64,000 bases of DNA from Sutterella massiliensis. GTDB taxonomy: Bacteria > Pseudomonadota > Gammaproteobacteria > Burkholderiales > Burkholderiaceae_F. A model generated the notes under the pieces. The model saw only the letters and a program-made list of their open reading frames with translations, did no database searches and was not told where the DNA came from. The translations under genes and the position numbers were made by a program. Below, in pieces: positions 8,071 through 17,145 of this stretch; the stretch's first letter is position 1; every line of letters begins with the position of its first letter. Location of the stretch: positions 124,001-188,000 of the forward strand of contig NZ_JACJJC010000001.1 in NCBI RefSeq assembly GCF_016899755.1. The letters run 5' to 3'.

Positions 8071-9606
8071 ATGAAATCTTTTCGAGCGCTTTCGCTCGTA
8101 GGTGCGGGCGTCTGCCTCGGCGCCTTCGCGAGCATCGGCCTGCAGGCCTATGCGGCCAAGCAGGCCGCCGAAGAACTTCCGCTTCAGGAAATCCGGCAAT
8201 TTACGAGCGTCTTCAATGCCGTAAAGGACTATTACGTCGACCCGATCACGGATAAGGAACTGCTGCAGTCGGCGGTCGAAGGCATGGTGAGCGGACTCGA
8301 TCCGCACTCGAACTTCCTTGACCAGAAAGGCTTCGAGGACATGAACGAGTCGACGCACGGTGCTTTCGGCGGGCTCGGGCTCGAGGTCACGAAAGACCCT
8401 GCCGGCGTGCGCGTTATCTCTCCGATCGACGATACGCCTGCCGCGCGAGCAGGCGTTCGCGCGGGCGACATCATCACGAAGATCGACGGTGAGGCTGCCG
8501 CCGACCTGACACTTGAGGATGCCGTGAAGCTCATGCGCGGTGAACCGAAGACGAAGGTGAAGCTCGAAGTCGCCCGCAAGGGTGTCATGAAACCGCTGCA
8601 CTTCGAACTTGAACGCGCCATGATCAAGACGCAGTCCGTCAAGATGCAAAAGCTCATAGACGGCATCGGCTACATCCGTATCACGCAGTTCCAGGAACGA
8701 ACGGCAGAGGACCTTGCCAAGCACCTCAACGACCTCGAAAAAGCGGGCAACCTCAAGGGGCTCGTGCTCGACCTGCGCAATGACCCGGGCGGTCTGTTGC
8801 AGGCTGCGATCGGTGTCTCGGCGGCGTTCCTGCCGAAGAATGCCGACATCGTCTCGACGAAGGGTCGTGCGCCGCAGTCCGACTATGTCTTTAAGGCGAT
8901 CGAGTCGGACTACCGTGCCGGCAACGCCGTTCGTGCGCTCGAAGAGCTCACCGCAAAGGCCAAAACTGTGCCGATTGTCGTGCTCATCAACTCGTCTTCA
9001 GCTTCGGCCTCGGAAATCGTCGCCGGTGCGCTGCAGGACCACAAGCGCGCGACGCTCATGGGCGACCGATCCTTCGGCAAGGGATCCGTGCAAACGATTC
9101 TGCCGATGACCTTCGGCGAAAAGACGGTCGGCATCAAGCTCACGACGGCGCGCTACTTCACGCCGTCGGGCCGCTCGATTCAGGCGCGCGGCATCGAACC
9201 CGACATTTATGTCGACGACACGCCCAAGGGCAACTATCCCTCCTTCCAGATTCGCGAGGCCGACCTTGCGCATCATCTCGTCAACGAGGACGACAAAAAG
9301 AAGGCCGACGGCAAAAAGGCCGCCAAGGACGACCTGCCCTACGACGACAACGATGCGGCCGAAGCGCCCGATTATCAGTACATGTTCGGCGACGAAAAAG
9401 ACTGGCAGCTTCAGCAGGCAGTCAACCACCTGCAGGGCAAACCTGTTGTCGAATCGAAGTACCGCGGCAAGCCCATCTCGGTCGTCAAGAAGCTGAAGGC
9501 TGAAGAAAAGGCGCAGAAGAAGGCCGATGAAGCCAAGGCGAAGAGCAAAGCCCAATCTGAGGACAAATCCGCCGATGCCGTTCAAAAAGACGCCGAGAAA
9601 AAATAA
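8071..9606 (+). CDS. ctpA: Carboxy-terminal processing protease (S41 family)
   Basis: Periplasmic serine protease of 511 residues with an N-terminal signal or anchor (about residues 8-30), a PDZ domain (GLGLEVTKDPAGVRVISPID onward, about 90-170) and the S41 catalytic core. The Ser/Lys dyad lies in SSSASASEIVAGALQDH and GDRSFGKGSVQ. A charged Lys/Ala/Glu-rich tail of about 50 residues follows the core. Such proteases trim envelope proteins and peptidoglycan hydrolases, and the adjacent envC fits a cell-wall role. The ATG at 8071 gives the signal sequence (MKSFRALSLVGAG). It probably shares a transcript with the MoeB-like gene 30 bp downstream. Confidence 0.93.
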   Translation: MKSFRALSLVGAGVCLGAFASIGLQAYAAKQAAEELPLQEIRQFTSVFNAVKDYYVDPITDKELLQSAVEGMVSGLDPHSNFLDQKGFEDMNESTHGAFGGLGLEVTKDPAGVRVISPIDDTPAARAGVRAGDIITKIDGEAAADLTLEDAVKLMRGEPKTKVKLEVARKGVMKPLHFELERAMIKTQSVKMQKLIDGIGYIRITQFQERTAEDLAKHLNDLEKAGNLKGLVLDLRNDPGGLLQAAIGVSAAFLPKNADIVSTKGRAPQSDYVFKAIESDYRAGNAVRALEELTAKAKTVPIVVLINSSSASASEIVAGALQDHKRATLMGDRSFGKGSVQTILPMTFGEKTVGIKLTTARYFTPSGRSIQARGIEPDIYVDDTPKGNYPSFQIREADLAHHLVNEDDKKKADGKKAAKDDLPYDDNDAAEAPDYQYMFGDEKDWQLQQAVNHLQGKPVVESKYRGKPISVVKKLKAEEKAQKKADEAKAKSKAQSEDKSADAVQKDAEKK

Positions 9607-9636
9607 CCGCTAGTACCTTATCGGAGAGACAACGAG

Positions 9637-10401
9637 ATGCTAACGGAATCGCTTCGCTCGCGGCTTATTCGCCAAATCGGCCTCGCGGAAATGGGCCCGC
9701 AGCGGCAGGCCGCCATAGCCGAAACACGCTTTCTCGTGATCGGCGCGGGCGGTATCGGCTCGCCCGCCCTCATGTATTTGGCCGCTTCGGGCGCCGTGAA
9801 CATCACGGTCGCGGACAACGACGAAGTGAGCATCTCCAACCTCTCCCGGCAGCTCATTCACTCGGCCGACGACATCGGCGTCAACAAGGCTGAAAATGCC
9901 GTTCACGCCTTGCGCCGCTTCAACCCGGAGGTTCGCGTCGTGCCCGTGGCTGCCCGCATGAGCGACGAGCTCACTCTCAAAACGCTCATGAATGATGCGG
10001 ATGTCGTCCTTGACTGCACGGATAACCTGGCCTCACGCCAACTGATCAGTCGGTGCGCGCTCGAACTCGGTAAACCGCTCGTTTTCGGCGCTGCGCTACG
10101 CTTCAGCGGTCAAGTGGCGGTCTTCGACTTTCGCTCGCCCGACTCGCCCTGCTACCGTTGCCTCTTTGAAGAGGACGCCCCCGAAAACGACCAGAAGGCG
10201 CTCGACTACGGTGTTTTCACGCCGATCACAGGTGTCGTCGGGTTGTTGCAGGCTTCTGAAGCACTCAAAATTGCGGCCGGCATCGGTTCGCCGCTTGTCG
10301 GCCGCCTTCTGATGATCGATCTACTCTCGGCGGATTTTCAAACCGTGCGCTTTAAAAAGCGCCGCGACTGTCCCGTCTGCGGCAAGCGCGCGCACGGCTG
10401 A
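9637..10401 (+). CDS. MoeB/ThiF/HesA-family adenylyltransferase
   Basis: E1-like adenylating enzyme of 254 residues. It has the nucleotide-binding loop GAGGIGSPALMYL (about residues 31-43), the acidic strand VADNDEVSISNLSRQ, DCTDNLASRQL, and two CxxC pairs for structural zinc (CYRC and CPVC). Family members adenylate the C-terminal Gly-Gly of sulfur-carrier proteins MoaD or ThiS for molybdopterin or thiamine synthesis. The sequence alone does not decide between MoeB and ThiF. No carrier-protein gene is adjacent. Its last 64 bp overlap the convergent HAD gene. Confidence 0.88.
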   Translation: MLTESLRSRLIRQIGLAEMGPQRQAAIAETRFLVIGAGGIGSPALMYLAASGAVNITVADNDEVSISNLSRQLIHSADDIGVNKAENAVHALRRFNPEVRVVPVAARMSDELTLKTLMNDADVVLDCTDNLASRQLISRCALELGKPLVFGAALRFSGQVAVFDFRSPDSPCYRCLFEEDAPENDQKALDYGVFTPITGVVGLLQASEALKIAAGIGSPLVGRLLMIDLLSADFQTVRFKKRRDCPVCGKRAHG

Positions 10402-11159
10402 AAACAACGCTCGAGCTCGCGAATGTGAACGACAGACGCATCGACGTAGAGCGGATCAATGCGATGCGAAAGCTTGCCGTTTCGGCGACGGTAGCCCGTA
10501 CACCAAACAGTCTTGAGCCCCACACCTTTGGCGCATTTCAAATTCGCGAGCGTATCGTCAACAAGCACCGCTTCGTTCGGACGCACGCAAAAGCGCGTGC
10601 ATACCGCGCGCAGCATGGCTGCGTTGGGCTTCGGACGCCACTCACCAAACAGACGCATGTCGCTGCTCGTGATGACTTCGTCAAAGTAGTCGCTCATACC
10701 GAGGCCGGCAAGTACCGCATCCGCGTAGTTGCGCGGACCGTTCGTGAGAACGACCTTGCGCCCGGGCAGCCCCTTCAAATCCGCTTTCGGATCACCTTCG
10801 ACATGGATGAAGGGCAAAAAATCGAAGTCGTGCGTCGCAGATAGGAACTCTCGCGGATCAACACGGTGGCGCTTCCACATACCGAGAAAGGTCGACCCGT
10901 ACTGCGCCCAATAGGCAGTTCGCAAGCGTCCGGCCGCCTCCCAGTCGAGTCCGAGCCGCTTTGAGATGAAGTCGTTCATGCGCAGATGGATCGCGTGGAG
11001 CATACCGCCCGACGCTTCAAAGAGCGTGTCGTCAAGGTCGATGAACCAAAGCTTCGGTACCGCACCCGCCTTACCGACACACCGCTTAGCACCCTTCAAG
11101 CGGTCTTGAATCGAAGTCGCTGAATTCACTTGAAATAGCCTCCGCACGTTCGCTGACAA
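10338..11159 (-). CDS. HAD-family hydrolase, probable pyrimidine 5'-nucleotidase
   Basis: HAD hydrolase of up to 273 residues with all four motifs: DLDDTLFE (motif I, about residues 41-48), VVLTNGPRN (motif II), a lysine in WRPKPN (motif III) and VLVDDTLANL (motif IV). The helical cap between motifs I and II and the DLDDTLF variant match the pyrimidine 5'-nucleotidase (SDT1/phm8-like) subfamily, which dephosphorylates UMP/CMP-type nucleotides. The start is uncertain: the ORF opens at 11159, but about 35 residues precede the fold and a later start is possible. The 3' end overlaps the convergent MoeB-like gene by 64 bp, and the extra C-terminal residues in the overlap look non-conserved. Confidence 0.8.
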   Translation of the reverse strand: MSANVRRLFQVNSATSIQDRLKGAKRCVGKAGAVPKLWFIDLDDTLFEASGGMLHAIHLRMNDFISKRLGLDWEAAGRLRTAYWAQYGSTFLGMWKRHRVDPREFLSATHDFDFLPFIHVEGDPKADLKGLPGRKVVLTNGPRNYADAVLAGLGMSDYFDEVITSSDMRLFGEWRPKPNAAMLRAVCTRFCVRPNEAVLVDDTLANLKCAKGVGLKTVWCTGYRRRNGKLSHRIDPLYVDASVVHIRELERCFQPCARLPQTGQSRRFLKRTV

Positions 11160-11207
11160 AAAAACACGGCCGCACGCCCGCTATAAGAGGCGCAACAGCC
11201 GTGTTCG
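11156..11207 (-). terminator. Rho-independent terminator of dksA
   Basis: On the minus strand an 8-bp stem AACACGGC/GCCGTGTT (plus-strand arms 11163-11170 and 11198-11205) is followed by seven T. The loop is long (27 nt). It lies just after the dksA stop codon. Confidence 0.65.
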
Positions 11208-11232
11208 TCTTGCTACCGATCGCAGTGCTCGA

Positions 11233-11652
11233 TCAGTCGCCGTACATTTTCTGCTTAAGCTCTCGGCGCTGCTGCGCTTCAAGCGAGAGCGTCGCCGTCG
11301 GGCGTGCCATCAAGCGAGCAACACCAATCGGATCGCCCGTCTCTTCGCAGTAACCGTAATCACCGTCGTCGATGCGCTTGATCGCCGCCTGAACCTTCTT
11401 GAGAAGCTTGCGCTCACGGTCGCGCGTACGCAGTTCAAGCGCGTGCTCCTCTTCAATCGTGGCACGGTCGGCCGGATCAGGCGCGACGGTCGTTTCACGA
11501 AGGTTAACGGTCGTCTGATCGGCATTGGCACGGAGTTCGGCCTCCATTTCGCTCAAACGATGACGGAAGAATTCGAGCTGACGATCATTCATGTAATCGT
11601 CATCGGACATCTGGAGAATTTCTTCCGCCGTAAGCAATTTTTTCGCGGCCAT
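11233..11652 (-). CDS. dksA: RNA polymerase-binding transcription factor DksA (cysteine-poor form)
   Basis: Coiled-coil regulator of 139 residues that binds the RNA polymerase secondary channel and mediates the ppGpp response. It has the helical hairpin (MNDRQLEFFRHRLSEMEAEL onward), the tip sequence DPADRA and the C-terminal globular domain DDGDYGYCEETGDPIGVARL. The four zinc ligands of E. coli DksA (CxxC...CxxC) are C, T, S and A here (CEET and SLEA), so only one cysteine remains. The ATG at 11652 (MAAKKLL) is chosen because AAGGA sits 8 nt before it; an ATG 9 nt upstream is also in frame. The COG0523 GTPase gene is directly upstream on the same strand. Confidence 0.93.
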   Translation of the reverse strand: MAAKKLLTAEEILQMSDDDYMNDRQLEFFRHRLSEMEAELRANADQTTVNLRETTVAPDPADRATIEEEHALELRTRDRERKLLKKVQAAIKRIDDGDYGYCEETGDPIGVARLMARPTATLSLEAQQRRELKQKMYGD

Positions 11653-11834
11653 TGTCGTCATCCTTATACGCTGGCTGAGCTGTAGAGCCGATTGCATCAC
11701 CTCGGTTTACCCCACAAGTCGGAGCATTTAAAGCGAATTCGCTGCAATCGGCGGAACAAAAAGCAAGGTGGCTTTATAGCGAATAATTGGCAATTCTGCC
11801 ACATCAAACGATCGGTTTTGGGGCAAAGCGCCGA

Positions 11835-12839
11835 TCAATCGCTTTTTGCTTCGCATGTCTTCATGCCGGCACGAATCGCTTCTTCGGGAAGGTTGCGGCC
11901 GATGAAAACAAGCTTCGAGTAGCGAGGCCTGTCACCCCAGGGACCAAGCACGTCCGAGACAGCGAGCATGTGTACCCCTTGGAACGCCACGCGGAAGTCC
12001 GAACCCTGAAGCCAAAGAACGCCCTTGTAGCGCAACAGATCCGGGCCGTAAACGCTCGTGAGTGACATGATGTAGCGCTCGAATTTCACCGGATCGAACG
12101 GACGCTCAGTCTCGTAAACGAACGTGTGAATGTCGTCGCTGTGGTGATGGTGGTGATGATCGTCATTGAAGAAGGCCGGATCCACGTCGAGCACGTCGTT
12201 CATGTTGAAGCCCGTAATGTCGAGGACTTCTGAAACGGGGCACTTGCCCATATCAACGCGACGAATCGGCGCACGCGCGTTCATCTGGCGCAGACGCGCC
12301 TCCATCGCAAGCGCCTCCTCTTCACTCACGAGGTCGCACTTCGAGAGCAGGATGCGGTCGGCAAAACCCACCTGTTCGCGAGCGGCAGCTTCCTTGTCGA
12401 GCGTTTCATGTCCGTACTTGGCGTCAACGACCGTCACGACGCCGTCGAGGCGGAAAAAGGGCGCCACGGCATCGTCCATGAAGAACGTCTGCGCGACGGG
12501 ACCGGGGTTTGCAACACCCGAGGTCTCAAGCACGACATAGTCGAACTCGATCTCACCTCGATCGCGCTTGTGGCGCAAATCCGTCAAAACGCGCGACAGA
12601 TCCCCGCGAATCGTGCAACACACGCAGCCGTTGTTCATGGAAACGATCTGCTCCTTGTTCGTGCTCACAATGAGATCGTTGTCGATGTTTTCCGGCCCGA
12701 ATTCGTTCTCGATCACCGCGATTTTGTACTGATGGTTTTCAGACAAAATGCGGTTGAGCAGCGTCGTCTTCCCAGCACCGAGAAAGCCTGTGAGAATGGT
12801 CACCGGAATGTCCGGTTCCTGCGGTTCTTCTACTACCAT
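11835..12839 (-). CDS. COG0523 (CobW/YjiA-type) metal-chaperone GTPase
   Basis: G3E-family GTPase of 334 residues. The P-loop is GFLGAGKTT (about residues 18-26), the Mg/switch region includes ENEFGPENID, the metal-binding motif CxCC is in NNGCVCCTIRGD, and Walker B-like VVLETSGVANP follows. The base-recognition motif reads SKCDL, not NKxD. A stretch of six histidines between acidic residues (after FFNDD, about residues 231-236) could bind Zn, Ni or Co. The C-terminal CobW_C domain ends the protein. The family inserts or distributes metals; the target is unknown. It sits between rlmI and dksA on the same strand. Confidence 0.9.
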   Translation of the reverse strand: MVVEEPQEPDIPVTILTGFLGAGKTTLLNRILSENHQYKIAVIENEFGPENIDNDLIVSTNKEQIVSMNNGCVCCTIRGDLSRVLTDLRHKRDRGEIEFDYVVLETSGVANPGPVAQTFFMDDAVAPFFRLDGVVTVVDAKYGHETLDKEAAAREQVGFADRILLSKCDLVSEEEALAMEARLRQMNARAPIRRVDMGKCPVSEVLDITGFNMNDVLDVDPAFFNDDHHHHHHSDDIHTFVYETERPFDPVKFERYIMSLTSVYGPDLLRYKGVLWLQGSDFRVAFQGVHMLAVSDVLGPWGDRPRYSKLVFIGRNLPEEAIRAGMKTCEAKSD

Positions 12840-12900
12840 CTTTCACACCTCAGCATTCGGCTTTAAAGCCGAAAGAAATGTCTCTTGAGAAGGGCTCGCC

Positions 12901-14109
12901 TTACGGACGAACGCAAAGATGCAGGCCCTTCAGATATTCGCCCTCGGGATACGTCATCAAAAGCGGGTGATCCTCGCCGCCGCCAAAGCGACCCACGGCC
13001 CACGCATTGACGCGAGCGTCTATCACGGCACCGGCGACGATCTTCTGGAAGAGGTCCACGTCGATCGCGCCCGAGCACGAAAACGTGAAGAGCTCGCCGC
13101 CCGGCGCAAGCAACCGCAGGCCGTTGAGATTGATGTCTTTATACGCTCTCGCGGCACGGTCGACATGATAGTGACTCGAAGCGAACTTGGGCGGATCGAG
13201 AATCACAAGATCGAAGTGCTCGCCCGCATCACGATAGCGGCGAAGTGCCTGGAAAACGTCGTCACAAACCCACTTGGTGCGCTCTTCAGCAAAGCCGTTG
13301 CGGCGAGCATTGCGTGCAGCCATGTTGAGCGCCTCCTGCGAAGAGTCGACCGAAACAACCTCGTCGGCGCCGCCCTTGAGAAGAGCAAGCGAGAAGCCGC
13401 CCGTGTAGCAGAAGCAATTGAGCGCTCGCATGCCGCGGCCGTGCTTGCGACGGAATGCCTCTGCAACCTTCTGTGCGGTCAGGCGGCTTTCACGCTGGTC
13501 GATATAAAAGCCCGTCTTGTGCCCGACACGCACATCGACGCCGTAAAGAACGCCGTCCTCGCTGATTTCGATTTCCTGGGGCGGCTCCTCGCCTCGCAAC
13601 AGCCCCGTGCGAAGCTCAAGACCCTCGCGGCGGCGCGTAGCGGCGTCGGAACGATCGAAGACGCCTTTGGCGCCCGTAGCCTCGATCAGAGTATCAACGA
13701 TGATTTCGCGATGCGCCTCAACGCCCGCAGACTGGAACTGCGTGACGAGATAGTCGCCGTACTGGTCGACGATCAGACCGGGCAGCTGATCGGCTTCACC
13801 GAAAACAAGGCGAATAGCATTCGTGCGTTCGCGAAGCGGCGCGCGGGCCGCTACTGCATCGGCAATTTTCTTGGCAAACCACGCCGCATCAACCGCCTCG
13901 TCCTCACGGTACGACCAGCAGCGCGCACGCAGCGTCGAGGTCGGAGAATAGGCCGCCCAGGCGAGGAAGCGCCCGTCGTGCGCGCGTACGGCCACCGTCT
14001 CGCCGCTCGCGGGCTTACCTTCGACACGCTTGACCGCCGTGTCGTAAACCCAAGGATGACGACGAAGGAGCGACTTTTCCTTGTCCTTCTTCAAAATCAA
14101 GCTGTTCAT
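12901..14109 (-). CDS. rlmI: 23S rRNA (cytosine(1962)-C5)-methyltransferase RlmI
   Basis: RNA methyltransferase of 402 residues from the ATG at 14109 (MNSLILKKDKEKSLLRRHPW), matching family starts. An N-terminal PUA domain (about residues 1-80) is followed by an EEHEE-like region and a Rossmann SAM-binding domain: motif I NCFCYTGGFSLALLKGG, motif II VVSVDSSQEAL and catalytic motif IV VILDPPKFASS. It methylates C1962 of 23S rRNA in E. coli. It lies 49 bp downstream of dapF on the same strand and may be cotranscribed with the lpxL-lpxL-dapF group. Confidence 0.92.
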   Translation of the reverse strand: MNSLILKKDKEKSLLRRHPWVYDTAVKRVEGKPASGETVAVRAHDGRFLAWAAYSPTSTLRARCWSYREDEAVDAAWFAKKIADAVAARAPLRERTNAIRLVFGEADQLPGLIVDQYGDYLVTQFQSAGVEAHREIIVDTLIEATGAKGVFDRSDAATRRREGLELRTGLLRGEEPPQEIEISEDGVLYGVDVRVGHKTGFYIDQRESRLTAQKVAEAFRRKHGRGMRALNCFCYTGGFSLALLKGGADEVVSVDSSQEALNMAARNARRNGFAEERTKWVCDDVFQALRRYRDAGEHFDLVILDPPKFASSHYHVDRAARAYKDINLNGLRLLAPGGELFTFSCSGAIDVDLFQKIVAGAVIDARVNAWAVGRFGGGEDHPLLMTYPEGEYLKGLHLCVRP

Positions 14110-14158
14110 GATTACTCTCTGCAAAAACGTTGAAATCGTTCTGTTCGGCCGCGGCGAA

Positions 14159-15040
14159 TCACGCATCCGAAATCGGAAAGGCGCCCTCAAAAACCACGGA
14201 CGCATTGCCCGAGAGCGTCACGCTTTCGAGCGTTGTTATGCTGCGGCAGAGCAATTCGCCGCCGCGCGCGTAAAAGGCCGTTTCCTCATCAAAACGCCCC
14301 TGAAGCCGCCCGGCAATGTACGCCGCACAGGTTCCAGTGCCGCAGGCGAGCGTTTCACCGGAGCCTCGCTCGTAAACGCGAATGCGTGCCCGTCGCTCGT
14401 CGAGTACCTCAACAAAGCCCACGTTGACGCCCTCGGAGAAGTGCCCGCAATTTTGCACGAACGGCCCCAGCTCGCCAACCGGTACGTCGTCAACACTGCC
14501 GTCAACGAAAATCACTGCGTGCGGATTACCGAGATTGACGACGCACAGCCACAGATACTCGCCCACATCCGAACGCCAGATACCGTACTGCATCATGCCG
14601 CCCACTCGCCTTCGAACGAGCCCTTCGGGGTCAAATGGGATATCGGCATAGTCGAGCTTTGCCGCCCCCATGTCCACCGTCATGCGTTCGCTATCGGACT
14701 CGGCGACAACGCTGATCACACCCTTCTTCACGCGTAGCCGAACAAGTGGACCGCGCGCATAGCCTTTGAGAATCGCAAAACGCGCGATGCAACGGGCGCC
14801 GTTGCCGCACTGTTCGATCTCTTCACCCGTGTTGTTGAAAATTCGATAGCGAAAATCCGCTTCATCGTCATCGGCTTCGACAGGCGCAAGAAGCAACACC
14901 TGATCACAGCCGACGCCGAATTTTCGATCGGCTAAACGCCGAATGAAGGCTTCGTCAACGGGTGGCAGCCGCGTCATGCCATCGAGTACAACGAAATCGT
15001 TGCCGGCACCCTGCATTTTCGTAAAGGGCAAAAGATTCAT
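14159..15040 (-). CDS. dapF: Diaminopimelate epimerase
   Basis: Cytoplasmic enzyme of 293 residues that converts LL- to meso-diaminopimelate for lysine and peptidoglycan synthesis. The two catalytic cysteines lie in the duplicated motifs EEIEQCGNGARC (about residue 78) and LACGTGTCAAY (about residue 228). The N-terminal signature FTKMQGAGNDFVVLD is intact, and EGVNVGFVEVL and VYERGSGET complete the active site. The stop of the upstream lpxL-type gene is 20 bp away. metK divergent from lpxL-lpxL-dapF is a standard betaproteobacterial order. Confidence 0.96.
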   Translation of the reverse strand: MNLLPFTKMQGAGNDFVVLDGMTRLPPVDEAFIRRLADRKFGVGCDQVLLLAPVEADDDEADFRYRIFNNTGEEIEQCGNGARCIARFAILKGYARGPLVRLRVKKGVISVVAESDSERMTVDMGAAKLDYADIPFDPEGLVRRRVGGMMQYGIWRSDVGEYLWLCVVNLGNPHAVIFVDGSVDDVPVGELGPFVQNCGHFSEGVNVGFVEVLDERRARIRVYERGSGETLACGTGTCAAYIAGRLQGRFDEETAFYARGGELLCRSITTLESVTLSGNASVVFEGAFPISDA

Positions 15041-15060
15041 TTTCGCTCGACCCTCAATGC

Positions 15061-15939
15061 TCAGTACACGCTCGGTTCGCCTTCAGGCCGTGTCTTGAAG
15101 CGCCGGTGCACCCAGAGATACTGGTCGGGGTGCTGACGGATGCGGGCCTCAAGCTCCTCGTTGAGGCGCTTCGTATCGGCTTCGGGATCGTTTGTCGGGA
15201 AATTTTCGAGCGGCGGCGTAATTTCGACTTCATATCCGTCCTCCGTCATCACGGCAAAGCTCCAGAGCACCTTTGCCTTCATGACCTTAGCCAGTCGCGA
15301 CACCATCGGGATCGTCGCAGCCTGAACCCCGAAGAAAGGCACAAAAACAGAATTGCGCCGCCCGTGATCCATGTCGGGCAGATAGTAGAAAGGCAACCCC
15401 TCACGCATCGCACGCATCACGGGCCGCAGGTCGCTGCCGTTACTCTTCGGAATCAGAACGGGATTGGAAAAGCGGAGCCGCCCCTTGAGAAGCGCCTCGT
15501 CCCAAACCGGATTACTCTGACGCTGATAAAGCGAAACGCCGCGTACGTATGTATTGAGCGCAATGCCCGCAGCGTCGAGTCCAGCGAAATGAGGCGATAT
15601 GCAGATGGTCGGCCGCCCGTCCGGCGTCAGAAGATGTTCAAGCCCCTTGAAGCGTACGAGTGCCTGAACTTCCTCGCGCGTCCCCATCCAGAGCGTGCCG
15701 TGATCGATTGCCGCGCGGCCTAGGCGCACATAGACGCGCTTTGCGAGCGCTACACGCTCTTCCTCGGAGAGTTCAGGAAAGCAAAGCCGCAGATTCGTGA
15801 GAATGACGTGACGTCGCTTCGGGACCGCTCGCCAAAGAACAAATGCGGCAAATCTGGCGAGCCGCCAGCGCATCGGCATGGACACGCCGTGAAGGCGCTT
15901 CACGAGCGCCACCCACAGGCGGGCGAAAAAATTGTTCAT
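15061..15939 (-). CDS. lpxL: Lipid A biosynthesis lauroyl/myristoyl acyltransferase (LpxL/HtrB family), copy 1
   Basis: Acyltransferase of 292 residues from the ATG at 15939 (MNNFFARLWVALVKRLHG). The catalytic HX4D box is HFAGLD (about residues 115-120), preceded by RPTICISPHF, and the substrate-site sequence includes YYLPDMDHG and FVPFFGVQAATIPMVSRLAK. It transfers a secondary acyl chain onto the lipid A precursor at the inner membrane. The N-terminus provides the membrane anchor. It is 13 bp downstream of a second, related gene, so the pair is likely translated from one mRNA and adds the two secondary acyl chains. Confidence 0.92.
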   Translation of the reverse strand: MNNFFARLWVALVKRLHGVSMPMRWRLARFAAFVLWRAVPKRRHVILTNLRLCFPELSEEERVALAKRVYVRLGRAAIDHGTLWMGTREEVQALVRFKGLEHLLTPDGRPTICISPHFAGLDAAGIALNTYVRGVSLYQRQSNPVWDEALLKGRLRFSNPVLIPKSNGSDLRPVMRAMREGLPFYYLPDMDHGRRNSVFVPFFGVQAATIPMVSRLAKVMKAKVLWSFAVMTEDGYEVEITPPLENFPTNDPEADTKRLNEELEARIRQHPDQYLWVHRRFKTRPEGEPSVY

Positions 15940-15952
15940 AAAAGAGCCCTTC

Positions 15953-16831
15953 TTATTTCTGCTCGGCGGCCTCTGCCGGCCGCGTGATGCCTCTTGGACA
16001 CTTGTAGCGGTTGTAGCTCCAGGCATACTGCGCAGGCATGCGGCGAATGATGCTTTCGATGTGGCGATTCATCGCCTCCACGTCAACGAGGACGTCGCCT
16101 GTAAGCGGCACATCCCACTCTTCAGCATCAAGCGTCCAGCCGTGTGACTCGCGCGTACCCCAAGCAAAAATACGAATCGCATCAAACTGCTTGGCCACCT
16201 TGACGGGCAACGTGATCGTATAGGCAGCACGGCCGAAAAAAGTCGCCCAAACACCGTCGCCGTGCCGCGAGGGAACCTGATCGGGAAGTGCGCCGAATGT
16301 GTGTCCAGCGCGCAGATTACGGATGACACGTTTGACGCCGTTGAGATTCGTCGGTACAGCCTCAATGCCAGGCGCTTGACGGGCTTCACCCACGAGTTTG
16401 CGCAGCACACTCTTCTTGGGCGGCTTGTAAAGAATCGTGATGTTTCGACCGGTTTCGCGGAAAAAGTTTTCCGCCAGCCAGACGGGCAACACCTCGAAGC
16501 ACCCGATATGCGGCGTCATGAAGACAATCGGGCGACCGCTTCGCATCGCATCACCAATCAGCTTGCTCGCACGTTCGGTCGCATGCACTTCCTTAAGTAC
16601 GTCTTCGACCGGGCGGTACCACACCCAAATGCTTTCCATCGCCTGACGCCCGGCATTGCGTCCGACTCGGCTGAAAAGGCGCCGATCCTCGTAGCCCGCG
16701 GCGCGCAGATTCGCGCGGGTTCGGCGCCGATAAGTCGGCGAAAGCCAAAACGCACACTCGCCGATCGCCGCGCCGACAACTTGTAAAAACCGCAGTGGCA
16801 GCTTTGCCAACAGCCGCATCACCCAATGCAT
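15953..16831 (-). CDS. lpxL: Lipid A biosynthesis acyltransferase (LpxL/LpxM family), copy 2
   Basis: Acyltransferase of 292 residues starting at the ATG at 16831 (MHWVMRLLAKLPLRFLQ). It carries the family box as HIGCFE (HX4E) after RPIVFMTPHIG, plus GALPDQVPSRHGDGVWATFF and a short hydrophobic N-terminal segment. It is clearly paralogous to the next gene but diverged (HX4E versus HX4D), so the two probably have different acyl or position specificities. It is divergent from metK with 314 bp between them. Confidence 0.92.
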   Translation of the reverse strand: MHWVMRLLAKLPLRFLQVVGAAIGECAFWLSPTYRRRTRANLRAAGYEDRRLFSRVGRNAGRQAMESIWVWYRPVEDVLKEVHATERASKLIGDAMRSGRPIVFMTPHIGCFEVLPVWLAENFFRETGRNITILYKPPKKSVLRKLVGEARQAPGIEAVPTNLNGVKRVIRNLRAGHTFGALPDQVPSRHGDGVWATFFGRAAYTITLPVKVAKQFDAIRIFAWGTRESHGWTLDAEEWDVPLTGDVLVDVEAMNRHIESIIRRMPAQYAWSYNRYKCPRGITRPAEAAEQK

Positions 16832-17145
16832 GCAGGAGCCCTCTGTCAGTGCCCGAAGAATTTCAGTAGAGGCTGGTTATTTTAAGAAACTTCGCCCTGC
16901 ATTTCGGGCCTTGATTTTTAACGTTTTCTTTTCGGAGCCGTCGCCGTGCGTCGACACGCGTTTGCGTTTGCCCCCTTTTCGACTAGCAAGTCTTGTCGCC
17001 GCGCAGTATGATGCGCGGATCGCCGAGTTAAGAAGACAACTTGCGGGGCGAACGAAATACCGCTAAAGCGTCTGTCGCACGGAACCATTTGAGCCACTGC
17101 GTTAGGCGCTGCCTTTCAACTTTCCTATTACGGAGCATTGGCGAA
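16832..17145. other. Intergenic region between lpxL and metK
   Basis: These 314 bp hold no convincing gene. They must contain the divergent promoters for the lipid A operon and for metK. A TATGAT hexamer at 17007-17012 could be a metK -10 box, but no good -35 sits at the right distance. I recognised no SAM-type riboswitch here. Confidence 0.5.

Noticed and set aside
12919..14133. 404-codon open frame on the plus strand
   Set aside because: Antisense to rlmI; no family features.
16832..17145. Possible SAM riboswitch before metK
   Set aside because: I could not find the conserved cores of known SAM riboswitch classes in these 314 bp.
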